DNA from: Phaseolibacter flectens ATCC 12775
GTDB lineage: Bacteria > Pseudomonadota > Gammaproteobacteria > Enterobacterales > Enterobacteriaceae
Assembly (NCBI RefSeq): GCF_000518745.1
Contig: NZ_JAEE01000006.1
Span: 1-64,000 of the forward strand
Direction of reading: 5' to 3'
Length of the DNA stretch: 64,000 bases
The notes beneath the pieces are model-generated. The model worked only from the letters and a program-made list of their open reading frames with translations. It searched no databases and was not told the origin of the DNA. Position numbers and translations under genes: made by a program. Positions 10,823 to 19,310 of this stretch are shown here, piece by piece (positions within the stretch are counted from its first letter, which is position 1; each line of letters opens with the position of its first letter).

Positions 10823-11599
10823 TTACGCTATGACCTGGGTCCCGAACCTGCCACCGTGCAGTAATTCAGACAGTTTATTGGCATCGCGCCAGCTTGCAAT
10901 CGTCACTGGACGCTGTAATGTACTGGCTGCCTCTAGTGCCGCCTTCACTTTAACAACCATCCCATCAGTAATGACTCCTTGTGCAATCATCTCGTGGGCT
11001 TGAGTCACAGTGAGTTGCGGCAATTGCTTGCCTTGGCTATCTAATACCCCTTGCACATCAGAGAGAAGAACAAGCGATGCATCCAACATTGAAGCCAAGG
11101 TAATGGCCGCTTGATCCGCATTGACATTCATCAATTGCCCTGCGTCAGTCATGCCAATTGAGCTAACAACGGGTAAATACCCTGTATTAAGTAAAAGATG
11201 GAGTAAAGTGTCATCCCCCGCGCTCGCGTGTCCGACGTGGCCTAACTCAGGATCCAAATTTTTTACCCGGACCATCTGTCCATCACCGAGAAACAGTCCG
11301 ATGGTTTTTAGCTGATATTTTTTGGCACAGGCCAACACCAACTTATTAGCCGTACCCGCTAACGCGCCAGTGATCACATTAATTTGGTTAGCAGGGGTCA
11401 CTCTCAGTCCTTCTTTTTTCACCACCGGCAAGTGCAACTGTTGCATTAATTGATCGACCAAACAGCCGCCACCATGGACAATAATTAAGGGCCTTGATTG
11501 CTGATTAACCAAATCAGCCAAGGCTTGGCATAAATGATTAAGGGCGCTTTCGGTATCGAGGATCACCCCACCAAGCTTGATAATTAACGGCGTCGACAT
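10823..11599 (-). CDS. argB: Acetylglutamate kinase
   Basis: ArgB phosphorylates N-acetylglutamate, the second step of the acetylated arginine pathway. The 258-residue product (start [11 protein letters not shown], ribosome site GAGAGGAGT) has the kinase motifs [10 protein letters not shown] and [14 protein letters not shown], and the nucleotide/substrate segment [20 protein letters not shown]. The length equals E. coli ArgB. It follows argC by ten bases and precedes argG by about 27, so the genes are probably co-transcribed. Confidence 0.97.
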   Translation of the reverse strand: MSTPLIIKLGGVILDTESALNHLCQALADLVNQQSRPLIIVHGGGCLVDQLMQQLHLPVVKKEGLRVTPANQINVITGALAGTANKLVLACAKKYQLKTIGLFLGDGQMVRVKNLDPELGHVGHASAGDDTLLHLLLNTGYLPVVSSIGMTDAGQLMNVNADQAAITLASMLDASLVLLSDVQGVLDSQGKQLPQLTVTQAHEMIAQGVITDGMVVKVKAALEAASTLQRPVTIASWRDANKLSELLHGGRFGTQVIA

Positions 11600-11609
11600 A
11601 GACTCCTCT

Positions 11610-12617
11610 CTACACAACCAATGACCGAGTTTCCGGAAGATTTAAACAGAGATTCATACACTGTACTGCTTGGGCTGCCGCGCCTTTGAGTAAATTATCC
11701 TCGGCACTCACCACAATCAAATGTGAATCTTTCATCGCAAATCCAATATCACAATACGGTAAACCCACCACCCCCTTCAAGCTAGGGATCATCGTTCCAA
11801 ACCATCTGACCAAGGGCCTATCTTGGTAAGCATGTTCAAACGCGGTGTTGACTTGCTCTGGGCTCACTCCGGGTTTAACACAGCAAGTGATTGTGGCAAG
11901 GATCCCTCGGGAAAAATTCCCCAGTTGAGGGGTAAAAATCACCGGAATACCAAGGTGGTGCGCAATTTCAGGTTGATGGCGATGAGTAAATAAACCATAA
12001 GGTTGTAGGCTTACCTCACAAAAACTCGTCCCAAGGGCGGCTTTACGCCCAGCCCCACTGACACCACTGGTCGCATTAATCACTGGCCACTGATGGTCAG
12101 AAAGGAGATCCGCCTCAATCAGCGGTTTTAATCCAAGCTGTGAGGCAGTCGGATAACACCCTGGCACGGCAATCAGCTGTGCTTGCTGTAACTCTTGCCG
12201 TTTGAATTCCGCCAAGCCATAGATGGCTTTCTCCAATAGTTCAGGATGCTTATGCTCAAAACCATAATATTGCTGGTAAAAATCCGATTTATTTACACGA
12301 AAAGCCCCGGATATATCGAAAACCCGACAGCCTTGTTGCACAAAAAGCGGGACCAAATCATGGCTCACTTCATGGGCTGTCGCTAAGAAAACAAGATCAA
12401 CGTGTTTCGCTAGAGCAATAGGATCGGTCAACGGCTGTAAAGGCAGGTCACAACTTCCTTTCAGCTGAGGGTAGAGATCAGATAATAATTTTCCTGCATC
12501 CGGACTTTGCGCTGACACAGTTATCGCAGTTATGTTAACGTCTGGATGGCGTTGCAGATAATTAACGAGTTCTGCCCCCGTATAGCCACTGGCTCCCACA
12601 ATCAACGCATTAAGCAT
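11610..12617 (-). CDS. argC: N-acetyl-gamma-glutamyl-phosphate reductase
   Basis: ArgC reduces acetylglutamyl phosphate to the semialdehyde with NADPH. The 335-residue product opens with the nucleotide-binding [20 protein letters not shown] and carries the catalytic cysteine in AVPGCYPTA (about residue 154). It is the first gene of the minus-strand argCBGH operon and is divergent from argE across about 160 bases that hold two ARG boxes. Confidence 0.97.
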   Translation of the reverse strand: MLNALIVGASGYTGAELVNYLQRHPDVNITAITVSAQSPDAGKLLSDLYPQLKGSCDLPLQPLTDPIALAKHVDLVFLATAHEVSHDLVPLFVQQGCRVFDISGAFRVNKSDFYQQYYGFEHKHPELLEKAIYGLAEFKRQELQQAQLIAVPGCYPTASQLGLKPLIEADLLSDHQWPVINATSGVSGAGRKAALGTSFCEVSLQPYGLFTHRHQPEIAHHLGIPVIFTPQLGNFSRGILATITCCVKPGVSPEQVNTAFEHAYQDRPLVRWFGTMIPSLKGVVGLPYCDIGFAMKDSHLIVVSAEDNLLKGAAAQAVQCMNLCLNLPETRSLVV

Positions 12618-12711
12618 CTGCTCTGTTCCTTAACATCAGTTGCTGGTCTCTGTGGCTGAAAATAGTGTCTCCCCCTTCGGGCACGAGAGTATTTCACAAC
12701 CCTATACCAAT

Positions 12712-12750
12712 AGTGTATTTTTATTCACATTATCTGCATGAATATTTGTA
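12712..12750. promoter_or_regulatory. Pair of ArgR operator boxes
   Basis: AGTGTATTTTTATTCACA (12712-12729) matches the 18-base ARG box pattern (wnTGAATwwwwATTCAnw) with one mismatch in the fixed bases. A weaker box, TCTGCATGAATATTTGTA (12733-12750), follows after exactly 3 bases, the standard spacing for binding one ArgR hexamer. The pair sits between divergent argC and argE and should repress both with arginine as corepressor. Confidence 0.8.
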
Positions 12751-12775
12751 CCTGCTAATCAAGGAGTCGTCAACA

Positions 12776-13933
12776 ATGAATCGTAAAATCCCCTCATTTA
12801 TTGAGATATACCGGCAGTTGATCGCATCCTGTTCGGTTAGTGCCACAGAAAGCGGGTTAGATCAAAGTAATCACCACTTGGTGAATTTGTTGGCTGATTG
12901 GTTCAGCAAGCTGGGTTTTCATATTGAGATCCAACCCGTGCCTGAGACCCGCAATAAATATAATCTTATCGCTTCAAGCATACCGGGTGCTGGGGGCCTG
13001 CTACTCTGTGGACACACAGATACCGTCCCCTTTGATGAAGGGCGCTGGAATCAGGATCCATTTTCACTGACAGAAAAAGATCATAAATTTTACGGCTTAG
13101 GTACGGCTGATATGAAAGGTTTTTTTGCCTTTATTCTCGATGCATTACGCGATATCGATATCCATAAACTGAAAAAGCCGTTAACTATTCTAGCAACCGC
13201 AGATGAAGAAACGACTATGGCTGGCGCACGTTTTTTTACCAGCAACACCTACCTACGTCCAGATTGTGCCATTATTGGTGAACCAACCTCATTACAACCA
13301 ATACGAGCACATAAAGGACACTTATCTAAAGCCATCAGAATCGAAGGACACTCAGGACACTCCAGTGATCCCAGTGCCGGCGTCAATGCCATTGAATTGA
13401 TGCACGAATCAATCAATCATTTACTGGCTCTCAGAAAAAACCTACAACATCGTTACCACCATGAGAGTTTCGTCATTCCTTACCCAACAATGAATTTCGG
13501 TAGTATCAGGGGAGGAGACGCGCCAAATAGGATTTGTGCTTGTTGTGAGCTACACATGGATATCCGTCCTCTGCCAGGGTTATCACTGCAATCGTTGCAT
13601 GAATTGTTGTTAGGTGCACTAGCGCCTATCAGTGAGCGCTGGCCGGGCCGTTTATCGATTATGGATCTGCATCCCCCAATACCTGGGTATGAGTGCGACA
13701 CCTCACATCCTTTTATTCAATCAATTGAAAAAATCCTCAATAAAAGCACAAGCGTGGTTAATTACTGTACAGAAGCGCCTTTTATTCAACAACTTTGCCC
13801 CACATTAGTCCTAGGGCCAGGATCAATTGAACAAGCTCATCAACCTAATGAATACCTAGAAAGTCGATTTATTAATCCTACATTGACTTTACTAAAACAG
13901 CTTATTAGTCATTATTGTAACCAAAATCCCTAG
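12776..13933 (+). CDS. argE: Acetylornithine deacetylase
   Basis: ArgE removes the acetyl group from N-acetylornithine to give ornithine. The 385-residue M20 metallopeptidase-family protein starts at [12 protein letters not shown] with AAGGAG ten bases upstream. An in-frame extension to 12665 runs over the ARG boxes and is not credible. Metal and catalytic motifs visible are [15 protein letters not shown]-type GLGTADMKG and ATADEETTM, plus the C-terminal [16 protein letters not shown]. It is followed by a strong palindromic terminator. Confidence 0.97.
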   Translation: MNRKIPSFIEIYRQLIASCSVSATESGLDQSNHHLVNLLADWFSKLGFHIEIQPVPETRNKYNLIASSIPGAGGLLLCGHTDTVPFDEGRWNQDPFSLTEKDHKFYGLGTADMKGFFAFILDALRDIDIHKLKKPLTILATADEETTMAGARFFTSNTYLRPDCAIIGEPTSLQPIRAHKGHLSKAIRIEGHSGHSSDPSAGVNAIELMHESINHLLALRKNLQHRYHHESFVIPYPTMNFGSIRGGDAPNRICACCELHMDIRPLPGLSLQSLHELLLGALAPISERWPGRLSIMDLHPPIPGYECDTSHPFIQSIEKILNKSTSVVNYCTEAPFIQQLCPTLVLGPGSIEQAHQPNEYLESRFINPTLTLLKQLISHYCNQNP

Positions 13934-14017
13934 CTTAAAAAGGTAGGCCACATCCTGCATTATTTTTATTACAAATTACTTTATTAGTAATCATCTCTTA
14001 TTCTAACTACCTCCTCA

Positions 14018-14052
14018 GTAACCTAATATAATTATATTAGGTTACTTTTTTA
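14018..14052 (+). terminator. argE terminator, 28-base perfect palindrome
   Basis: GTAACCTAATATAA (14018-14031) is followed with no spacer by its exact reverse complement (14032-14045) and then a run of six Ts. It lies about 85 bases after argE and separates the arginine genes from the fimbrial insertion. Confidence 0.8.
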
Positions 14053-14537
14053 ATTTAGGCATAATACAATACCTCCTCCATTAATTAAATCACCGTGATA
14101 AATAATAACAAAATAAAATTAATTGCATGAAGTTTTTTATTCTTATTTATTAAGAAGCAACCAAAAAAGAACACTTTAAATCAAAATTTCACAAAAATTT
14201 CTTGCATAAATTTTTCAAATGAAGAAAATACGGACGACTGAGAGTCATTCTGTTCGGCTTAGCAATAAATCATACCCATTGACTAATAGGCTTACGACCA
14301 GAAAATTTTTTTCGGATGAAGATGACATTCATTAAATCATACAGCGTATAATTTAATATCGTTATAGTTTACCCATTTAAGCTCTCATTAAGAGTCATGA
14401 ATGTAAAAATAAAGTTAAAAACGATTTAGCATACTCTCATGCTAAAATAATCAGCATGAGCATTTTATTAAAATAATAATAATTCCAAAACGATCAGCAC
14501 GGCCTTTGCATCAATTTATCACCTAGGAAAGAATGAA
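14053..14537. other. AT-rich leader region of the fimbrial operon
   Basis: There is no gene in this AT-rich stretch. The notable structure is at 14425-14460, annotated separately. No fimbrial regulator gene of the PapB/AfaA type and no recombinase were found here. Confidence 0.5.
14425..14460 (+). promoter_or_regulatory. Two mutually exclusive stem-loops upstream of the fimbrial operon
   Basis: TTTAGCAT (14425-14432) pairs with ATGCTAAA (14439-14446). The overlapping segment CTCATGCT (14436-14443) pairs equally well with AGCATGAG (14453-14460). Both stems have 8 perfect pairs and cannot form together. The element ends 77 bases before the chaperone start. An attenuator, thermosensor or binding site for a dimeric regulator is possible, but the function is not shown by sequence. 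Confidence 0.5.
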
Positions 14538-15317
14538 ATGAAAAATTCACAATATAATAATAAAAACAATCCTCTCTCATTCAAGAAAAATAAACTGGTT
14601 GCTCTATTTTTACTCCCATTATTCACTCATGCTGCCGATGAGAAAAAGCTTGTTCAGCATAATAACCGCTTTGAAATAAAATTAAATAAATCGAAAATAA
14701 TCTATCAAGAAGAATTTGGTTCTCAGGGAACATCAGTTGACGTAAGCAACATGGGAAAGAAAACCATGCTTTTAAAATCAGGTACCCTGACAGAAGATAA
14801 AAAAAGCAGAGGCCCTTATATTATCGCACCACCTTTATTGTTACTCAACCCAGGTGAACATGCTTCCCTGTCAATAAATTTAATTAAGAATAAGTTCAAT
14901 AATAATCAGGAACAGATGAACTGGGCCTGTTTTACAGCTTTACCACCGAAAAATATCATAAACAATGATAATGATAAAAAAAATATTAATTTGGATATTA
15001 ACTTATCAATAAATACCTGCATTAAAATTATCTATCGCCCAAAAAGTGTTGCTAGCCCGATGAAAATTGACAGCTCTTCGATCAGTTGGAAATATAAAAA
15101 TGGTGAAATTACAGCACTAAATAATACACCGTATTATATTCCTTTTAGCAAGATAAAAGGCGGAGGTAACGAGTTGAATAGTATTGTGGGTTATGTCTCA
15201 CCACATCAAAGCATCACAATGAAAGCACCGAGTAACCTGCTAGGCAAACCGATTGAATGGCAATCTTATGATGATTTTGGTTCAGTTATTGGCCCATTTT
15301 CTAGTCAAATAAATTGA
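14538..15317 (+). CDS. FGL-type periplasmic pilus chaperone (AfaB/Caf1M-like)
   Basis: This protein is predicted to fold fimbrial subunits in the periplasm and deliver them to the usher. The 259-residue product has a hydrophobic signal segment (KLVALFLLPLFTHA, about residues 19-32). A long F1-G1 loop contains two cysteines, in NWACFTALPPKN and NTCIKIIYRP, as in Caf1M and AfaB, where they form a disulfide. An AGGAAAG ribosome site precedes the ATG. It is the first gene of a four-gene operon in afaBCDE order, distinctly more AT-rich than flanking argE and ppc. Confidence 0.9.
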   Translation: MKNSQYNNKNNPLSFKKNKLVALFLLPLFTHAADEKKLVQHNNRFEIKLNKSKIIYQEEFGSQGTSVDVSNMGKKTMLLKSGTLTEDKKSRGPYIIAPPLLLLNPGEHASLSINLIKNKFNNNQEQMNWACFTALPPKNIINNDNDKKNINLDINLSINTCIKIIYRPKSVASPMKIDSSSISWKYKNGEITALNNTPYYIPFSKIKGGGNELNSIVGYVSPHQSITMKAPSNLLGKPIEWQSYDDFGSVIGPFSSQIN

Positions 15318-15329
15318 TATCAATGAGAT

Positions 15330-17858
15330 ATGAAAGGCTGTGTTAGTAAATATTTTTATGTTTATATTCTAATTATTACTTGCACAAATAATACCTTAAG
15401 GGCTGAGAAATATGATTTTGACACATCATTGTTAGGTGATGACGCGAGTAATGTTGATTTATCTGCATTTAATAATGGACTACAGCAGCCTGGTAAATAT
15501 AACGTCGACATCATGATAAACAAAAAAATTGTCGATAATGCGGATATCAACTTCAGTATAAAAAAAGATCAGCAAGGAGAGGCGTTTTTATCACCTTGCC
15601 TCACAATAAAACAACTGAAAACGTGGAATATAAAAACAGATAATTTCAGCAATTTAGTCAATCAGGAGAACAACCCCGACCAATGTGTTGATTTATTTAA
15701 GATAACCTCGATAAAACCGGAACTTAAGCTCGGTGAACATAAACTATTGTTAACCATTCCTCAAGCGGCTATTAATGAGGTTATCGGAAACTTAGCGCCC
15801 GTTTCGCTTTGGGATGATGGGATTACTGCATTGAGAATGAATTATAGCTATAGACTCAGTAAACCCATTAAAAGCCTGAATGGTAATAAATTTAGTTCTA
15901 ATTTTTTACAATTGACACCGGGTTTTAATACGGGTCCTTGGCGGGTACGTAATGTAATGAATTGGTCTAAATCAGGTCAATCACCAGCAAAGTGGCAATA
16001 TCAGTATACTTACGCAGAGCGCGGTATTACGCCTTGGAAAAGTCGGATAAGACTAGGACAACTAAATACCGAGAGTGAGGTCTTTGGCACAACACCCTTT
16101 ACCGGTGTGCAGCTTGCAACAGATGAAGATGTGATCCCTGAGGTAATGCGTATTTTTACACCAGCCATCACCGGTGTGGTTGATAGTCATGCACAGATAG
16201 AAGTCAGGCAGAATGGCTATCTTATTTATACTACCTATGCGGAACCAGGTCCATTTTCTATTAATAATTTAAAAAACCTAGGCAGTCAAGGATTACTGGA
16301 AGTCACAATACGAGAAGATAATGGTAAAATCCGTAAATATATGGTGCCATGGCAATCTCCCGCTTTGGCTTTGCATCAAGGTTATATGAAATACTATTTG
16401 ATGGCTGGTAAATATCGACCATCAGCGCGTAATATACAAAATGCAAATATCATGATGGGCACTATCATGTACGGTTTTGCCAACAATATTACCGGTTATG
16501 CTGGCGTGCAGCATGCTGATCATTATCGCTCATTCACAGCAGGAATAGGAAAATCGTTAGGTTATTTAGGTAGTGTGTCACTGGATTCAACAAGTTCACA
16601 AGCGACGCTGCCTTATATGAATAAGAAGCAAGGATTACAGTGGCGGCTACGTTATAGTAATGCAATAAATGAAACTGGCAGTACATTATCTGTTACCCAA
16701 ACTCAAAACAGTAAACAAGATTTTTTAGATCTTAACACCGCACTGAGTTACTGGATGAAAAATAATTTACACAATGCATTGCCTTTCAACCAAGATACGC
16801 GATCAACGACTTATCTTACGTTATCGCAATCCGCTGGCTGGTTAGGATTCATTAATTTAAATGCTTCGAGAACGCGTTATTACCATCCAGGCTCAAGTTT
16901 AAGTTATGGTTTTGGATGGTCAAAGAATATATTTAATGCTGCAATTAATTTTAACTGGTCAAGGAATATTAGCCTTACTCCACACACCAAAAGTGTTATG
17001 GAAAATCAATTTGAGCTGATGATATCAATACCACTGACTGTAGGTGCAAATGACAAGACACTACAATGGAGCATGGCTAAAAATGGGAATAGTGCACAGA
17101 CACAACAAATCGACCTCAGTGGTAGCGCATTCAATAATGCAGTCGCTTGGCAGATTTCACAACAGTATGATAATGGAGAAATAAATAAAAATTATTTACG
17201 CTCGTTTTATTCTAGCTGGCAAACTCCTTTTACAAGCATGAGCGCAAATTACTCAGAAACTAAACACAGTTCACGGATCACAGCGACTGCGAATGGTGGT
17301 CTAGTATTGCATCGTCATGGATTAACACTAGGCAGAATATTGTCTGATACGGTGGCTATTGCAGCCGCACCGGGTGCCTATAATACGCCAATTATTGGTG
17401 GCAGTAGCGGGAAGACTGATTTCCGCGGCTATGGAATAGTGAATTACTTATCTACTTATAAGAATAATGAAATCGGCTTGGATGTTACTCGTTTACCTGC
17501 AAATGTTCAATTAGTAAATAATAGGGGTAAACGTTTAGTGCCAACACAAGGTGCAATCTTGCAAGCAAGATTTAATACTGTCAGTGGTGTTAAAGCCCTA
17601 GTTTTTATTACAGATCCACAAGGCCACATATTACCTTTTGGTACAACTGTCAGCCTAAAAAGTAATGGTACTATCAACGCATATATGGATGATGATGGCG
17701 AAGTTTATTTATCTGGATTACCTAATGAAGGGGATTTAATTGCATTATATGGTGATAATCAATGTATTGCACATTATGTCATTCCAGAAAAAAAAGCTGA
17801 CATTTACCAAATAAAAGCTATCTGTGTGGAAGATAAAGATGATAATATACAAAAATAG
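15330..17858 (+). CDS. Outer membrane fimbrial usher (AfaC-like)
   Basis: Ushers form the outer membrane pore that polymerises and secretes chaperone-subunit complexes. The 842-residue product has a signal segment (about residues 7-25) and an N-terminal domain beginning YDFDTSLLGDDASNVDLSAF. The central barrel includes LATDEDVIPEVMRIFTP and GPFSINNL, and the plug/C-terminal region includes GSSGKTDFRGYGIVNYLSTY. The length is usual for the family. It begins 12 bases after the chaperone stop and its end overlaps the next gene by 20 bases. Confidence 0.95.
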   Translation: MKGCVSKYFYVYILIITCTNNTLRAEKYDFDTSLLGDDASNVDLSAFNNGLQQPGKYNVDIMINKKIVDNADINFSIKKDQQGEAFLSPCLTIKQLKTWNIKTDNFSNLVNQENNPDQCVDLFKITSIKPELKLGEHKLLLTIPQAAINEVIGNLAPVSLWDDGITALRMNYSYRLSKPIKSLNGNKFSSNFLQLTPGFNTGPWRVRNVMNWSKSGQSPAKWQYQYTYAERGITPWKSRIRLGQLNTESEVFGTTPFTGVQLATDEDVIPEVMRIFTPAITGVVDSHAQIEVRQNGYLIYTTYAEPGPFSINNLKNLGSQGLLEVTIREDNGKIRKYMVPWQSPALALHQGYMKYYLMAGKYRPSARNIQNANIMMGTIMYGFANNITGYAGVQHADHYRSFTAGIGKSLGYLGSVSLDSTSSQATLPYMNKKQGLQWRLRYSNAINETGSTLSVTQTQNSKQDFLDLNTALSYWMKNNLHNALPFNQDTRSTTYLTLSQSAGWLGFINLNASRTRYYHPGSSLSYGFGWSKNIFNAAINFNWSRNISLTPHTKSVMENQFELMISIPLTVGANDKTLQWSMAKNGNSAQTQQIDLSGSAFNNAVAWQISQQYDNGEINKNYLRSFYSSWQTPFTSMSANYSETKHSSRITATANGGLVLHRHGLTLGRILSDTVAIAAAPGAYNTPIIGGSSGKTDFRGYGIVNYLSTYKNNEIGLDVTRLPANVQLVNNRGKRLVPTQGAILQARFNTVSGVKALVFITDPQGHILPFGTTVSLKSNGTINAYMDDDGEVYLSGLPNEGDLIALYGDNQCIAHYVIPEKKADIYQIKAICVEDKDDNIQK

Positions 17859-18282
17859 AATAAGAAAATTAGTCTTCACTATCTTAACTTTAATAACAGC
17901 ATCTGTTTTTGCTGAGGACCCCACCGTTATACTTGACGGAAAGCGGGATTTCACTATTGATGACGTTGCAGAAAATACAATTTTAAATGAAGGAACTATC
18001 TTTTATCCCTTTCCTCATCAGGGATTTAGTATTAAATTAGAGGCTCAGCCCGTTATTGAATTCCCAGGAACCTATATCCTCACAGGAATAAATAACCATA
18101 ATAATAAAATACAAGTTAGATTAGAGGGTAATGGCTGGAGACCTGATATTAGCAACCCAAGTATCATGACTTTAACCAGTCAAGAACAAAGTGTTAAATT
18201 TAAAATAGTTTTAAGCAAAAACACCAAAATACCTATGGATAAATTTAATTTCAATATTAAAGCAATCGCAATAACTCAGTAA
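17839..18282 (+). CDS. Small fimbrial tip subunit (AfaD-like)
   Basis: The 147-residue secreted protein has a signal peptide ending near SVFA-EDP and a beta-rich body. The segment LEGNGWRPDIS followed by TSQEQSVKFKIVL resembles the GDGW...QEEQVFFDV part of AfaD as I remember it. AfaD-type subunits cap Afa/Dr fimbriae and can mediate invasion. I chose ATG 17839 because GGAAG lies about eight bases upstream and the signal peptide fits. An earlier GTG at 17824 is possible. It has no cysteines, unlike AfaD, so the family call rests on position and a short motif. Confidence 0.65.
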   Translation: MIIYKNRIRKLVFTILTLITASVFAEDPTVILDGKRDFTIDDVAENTILNEGTIFYPFPHQGFSIKLEAQPVIEFPGTYILTGINNHNNKIQVRLEGNGWRPDISNPSIMTLTSQEQSVKFKIVLSKNTKIPMDKFNFNIKAIAITQ

Positions 18283-18287
18283 TTAGC

Positions 18288-18359
18288 TTTTAGCTCAAAT
18301 TAATAAAATTGAGCTAAAAACTCCTTTATGGAGTTAAAACCGTCATCCAATGGAATGAC
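18288..18359 (+). promoter_or_regulatory. Three tandem stem-loops before the major subunit gene
   Basis: In the 104-base spacer TTTTAGCTCAA (18288-18298) pairs with TTGAGCTAAAA (18309-18319). AACTCC (18319-18324) pairs with GGAGTT (18330-18335). GTCATCC... (18342-18359) forms a third, imperfect stem with GGAATGAC. None has a clear U-run. Similar positions in daa/pap operons carry RNA-processing and stability signals that raise expression of the major subunit. Confidence 0.65.
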
Positions 18360-18386
18360 AACTTTTATTAAAAATGGAAATTTAAA

Positions 18387-18944
18387 ATGAAGAAAATATT
18401 AATTGCAACTGCCTTGGCTTCTGCGTTTTCTAGTTATATGGCTCTCGCAGATGATGCAGCAGCGCCAACAACTGACACTTCAGGTAAATTTGTTTTAACC
18501 AAAGTTTGGACCAACACTGTCTCATTTTCTAAACCGATGGCTGTAGCAGGTGAAGTCAACACTGAAGGTAAAGGACCTGGTGCGTATAACACTGATCAGA
18601 AAGATGTCAATTTAGTTTCAGGCATGCTAACTTCTGAAAACGGTACTGTCTATGTATCTGCGCCGAGTGATGCACTAAATTATAATACCTCTGACAAAAG
18701 TTGGTTTGTTGGTATTCCAATTATTGGAGTAGGCGGACATCCTACCCGTTATGAACATCAAATTAAAGTTGGTTTTACCAGTGTTGGTGAGAGTGTCGCT
18801 GGGCGTCAAATCTATACTAATGTTCCTTCTTACCCAGTTAGCGATACTGGTCTATTCTTTGTACAAGCAAAAGATTTATCTAATGCACTACCTGGTGCCA
18901 ACTATACCATCAACGTTGCCTCTGCAGTTTGGGTAAACAACTAA
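18387..18944 (+). CDS. Major fimbrial subunit (AfaE/Dr-like adhesin)
   Basis: The 185-residue secreted protein has a clean signal peptide (MKKILIATALASAFSSYMALA) and a mature part starting DDAAAPT. The ending LPGANYTINVASAVWVNN resembles the PGNYTLTLTGGYW ending of Dr adhesins, and the N-terminal strand region KFVLTKVW could be the donor strand for the neighbouring subunit. It is last in the operon, with its own structured leader and terminator. There are no cysteines. Receptor specificity cannot be read from sequence. Confidence 0.75.
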   Translation: MKKILIATALASAFSSYMALADDAAAPTTDTSGKFVLTKVWTNTVSFSKPMAVAGEVNTEGKGPGAYNTDQKDVNLVSGMLTSENGTVYVSAPSDALNYNTSDKSWFVGIPIIGVGGHPTRYEHQIKVGFTSVGESVAGRQIYTNVPSYPVSDTGLFFVQAKDLSNALPGANYTINVASAVWVNN

Positions 18945-18973
18945 GTCATATCATTTAACTAGATAAACTTGGT

Positions 18974-19011
18974 AAAGCAGGTCTGTATAACTCTATACAG
19001 CCTGCTTTTTT
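18974..19011 (+). terminator. Fimbrial operon terminator
   Basis: AAAGCAGG-t-CTGTATA (18974-18989) pairs with TATACAG-CCTGCTTT (18994-19008), with one unpaired base, and ends in a T-run. It stands 30 bases after the major subunit stop. Confidence 0.88.
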
Positions 19012-19310
19012 GGTTAACATGGCCTTGTTATTATTGCCTGCTTGTTCTTGTCTTAACTCTACATTTTTTTCAAAGCTTACTCTCACCATAGTAAGAATAG
19101 ACAAGAATTGCTCTAGGATCAGCCGACCCTATGTTCTTGAGCCGACACAGGATAACCTCACCTTCGCCCTCAGTTTGACGTTAAAAACAACAAAAATATA
19201 ACAAAACAACGTGACAGAACCTCCAAAAATACGGATATTCATAGTGACAGCTTGCTCAAGATCCAATCAGCCCTGCGTCAGACTATTATCCAAAAGGAGA
19301 GCTCTAGCCT
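19012..19310. other. ppc upstream region
   Basis: There is no gene in the roughly 300 bases before ppc. The only clear element is the ribosome site AAAAGGAG at about 19292-19299. No operator was recognised. Confidence 0.5.

Noticed and set aside
12665-12775. N-terminal extension of argE by 37 codons
   Set aside because: It reads through both ARG boxes, has no ribosome site, and E. coli ArgE aligns from the ATG at 12776.
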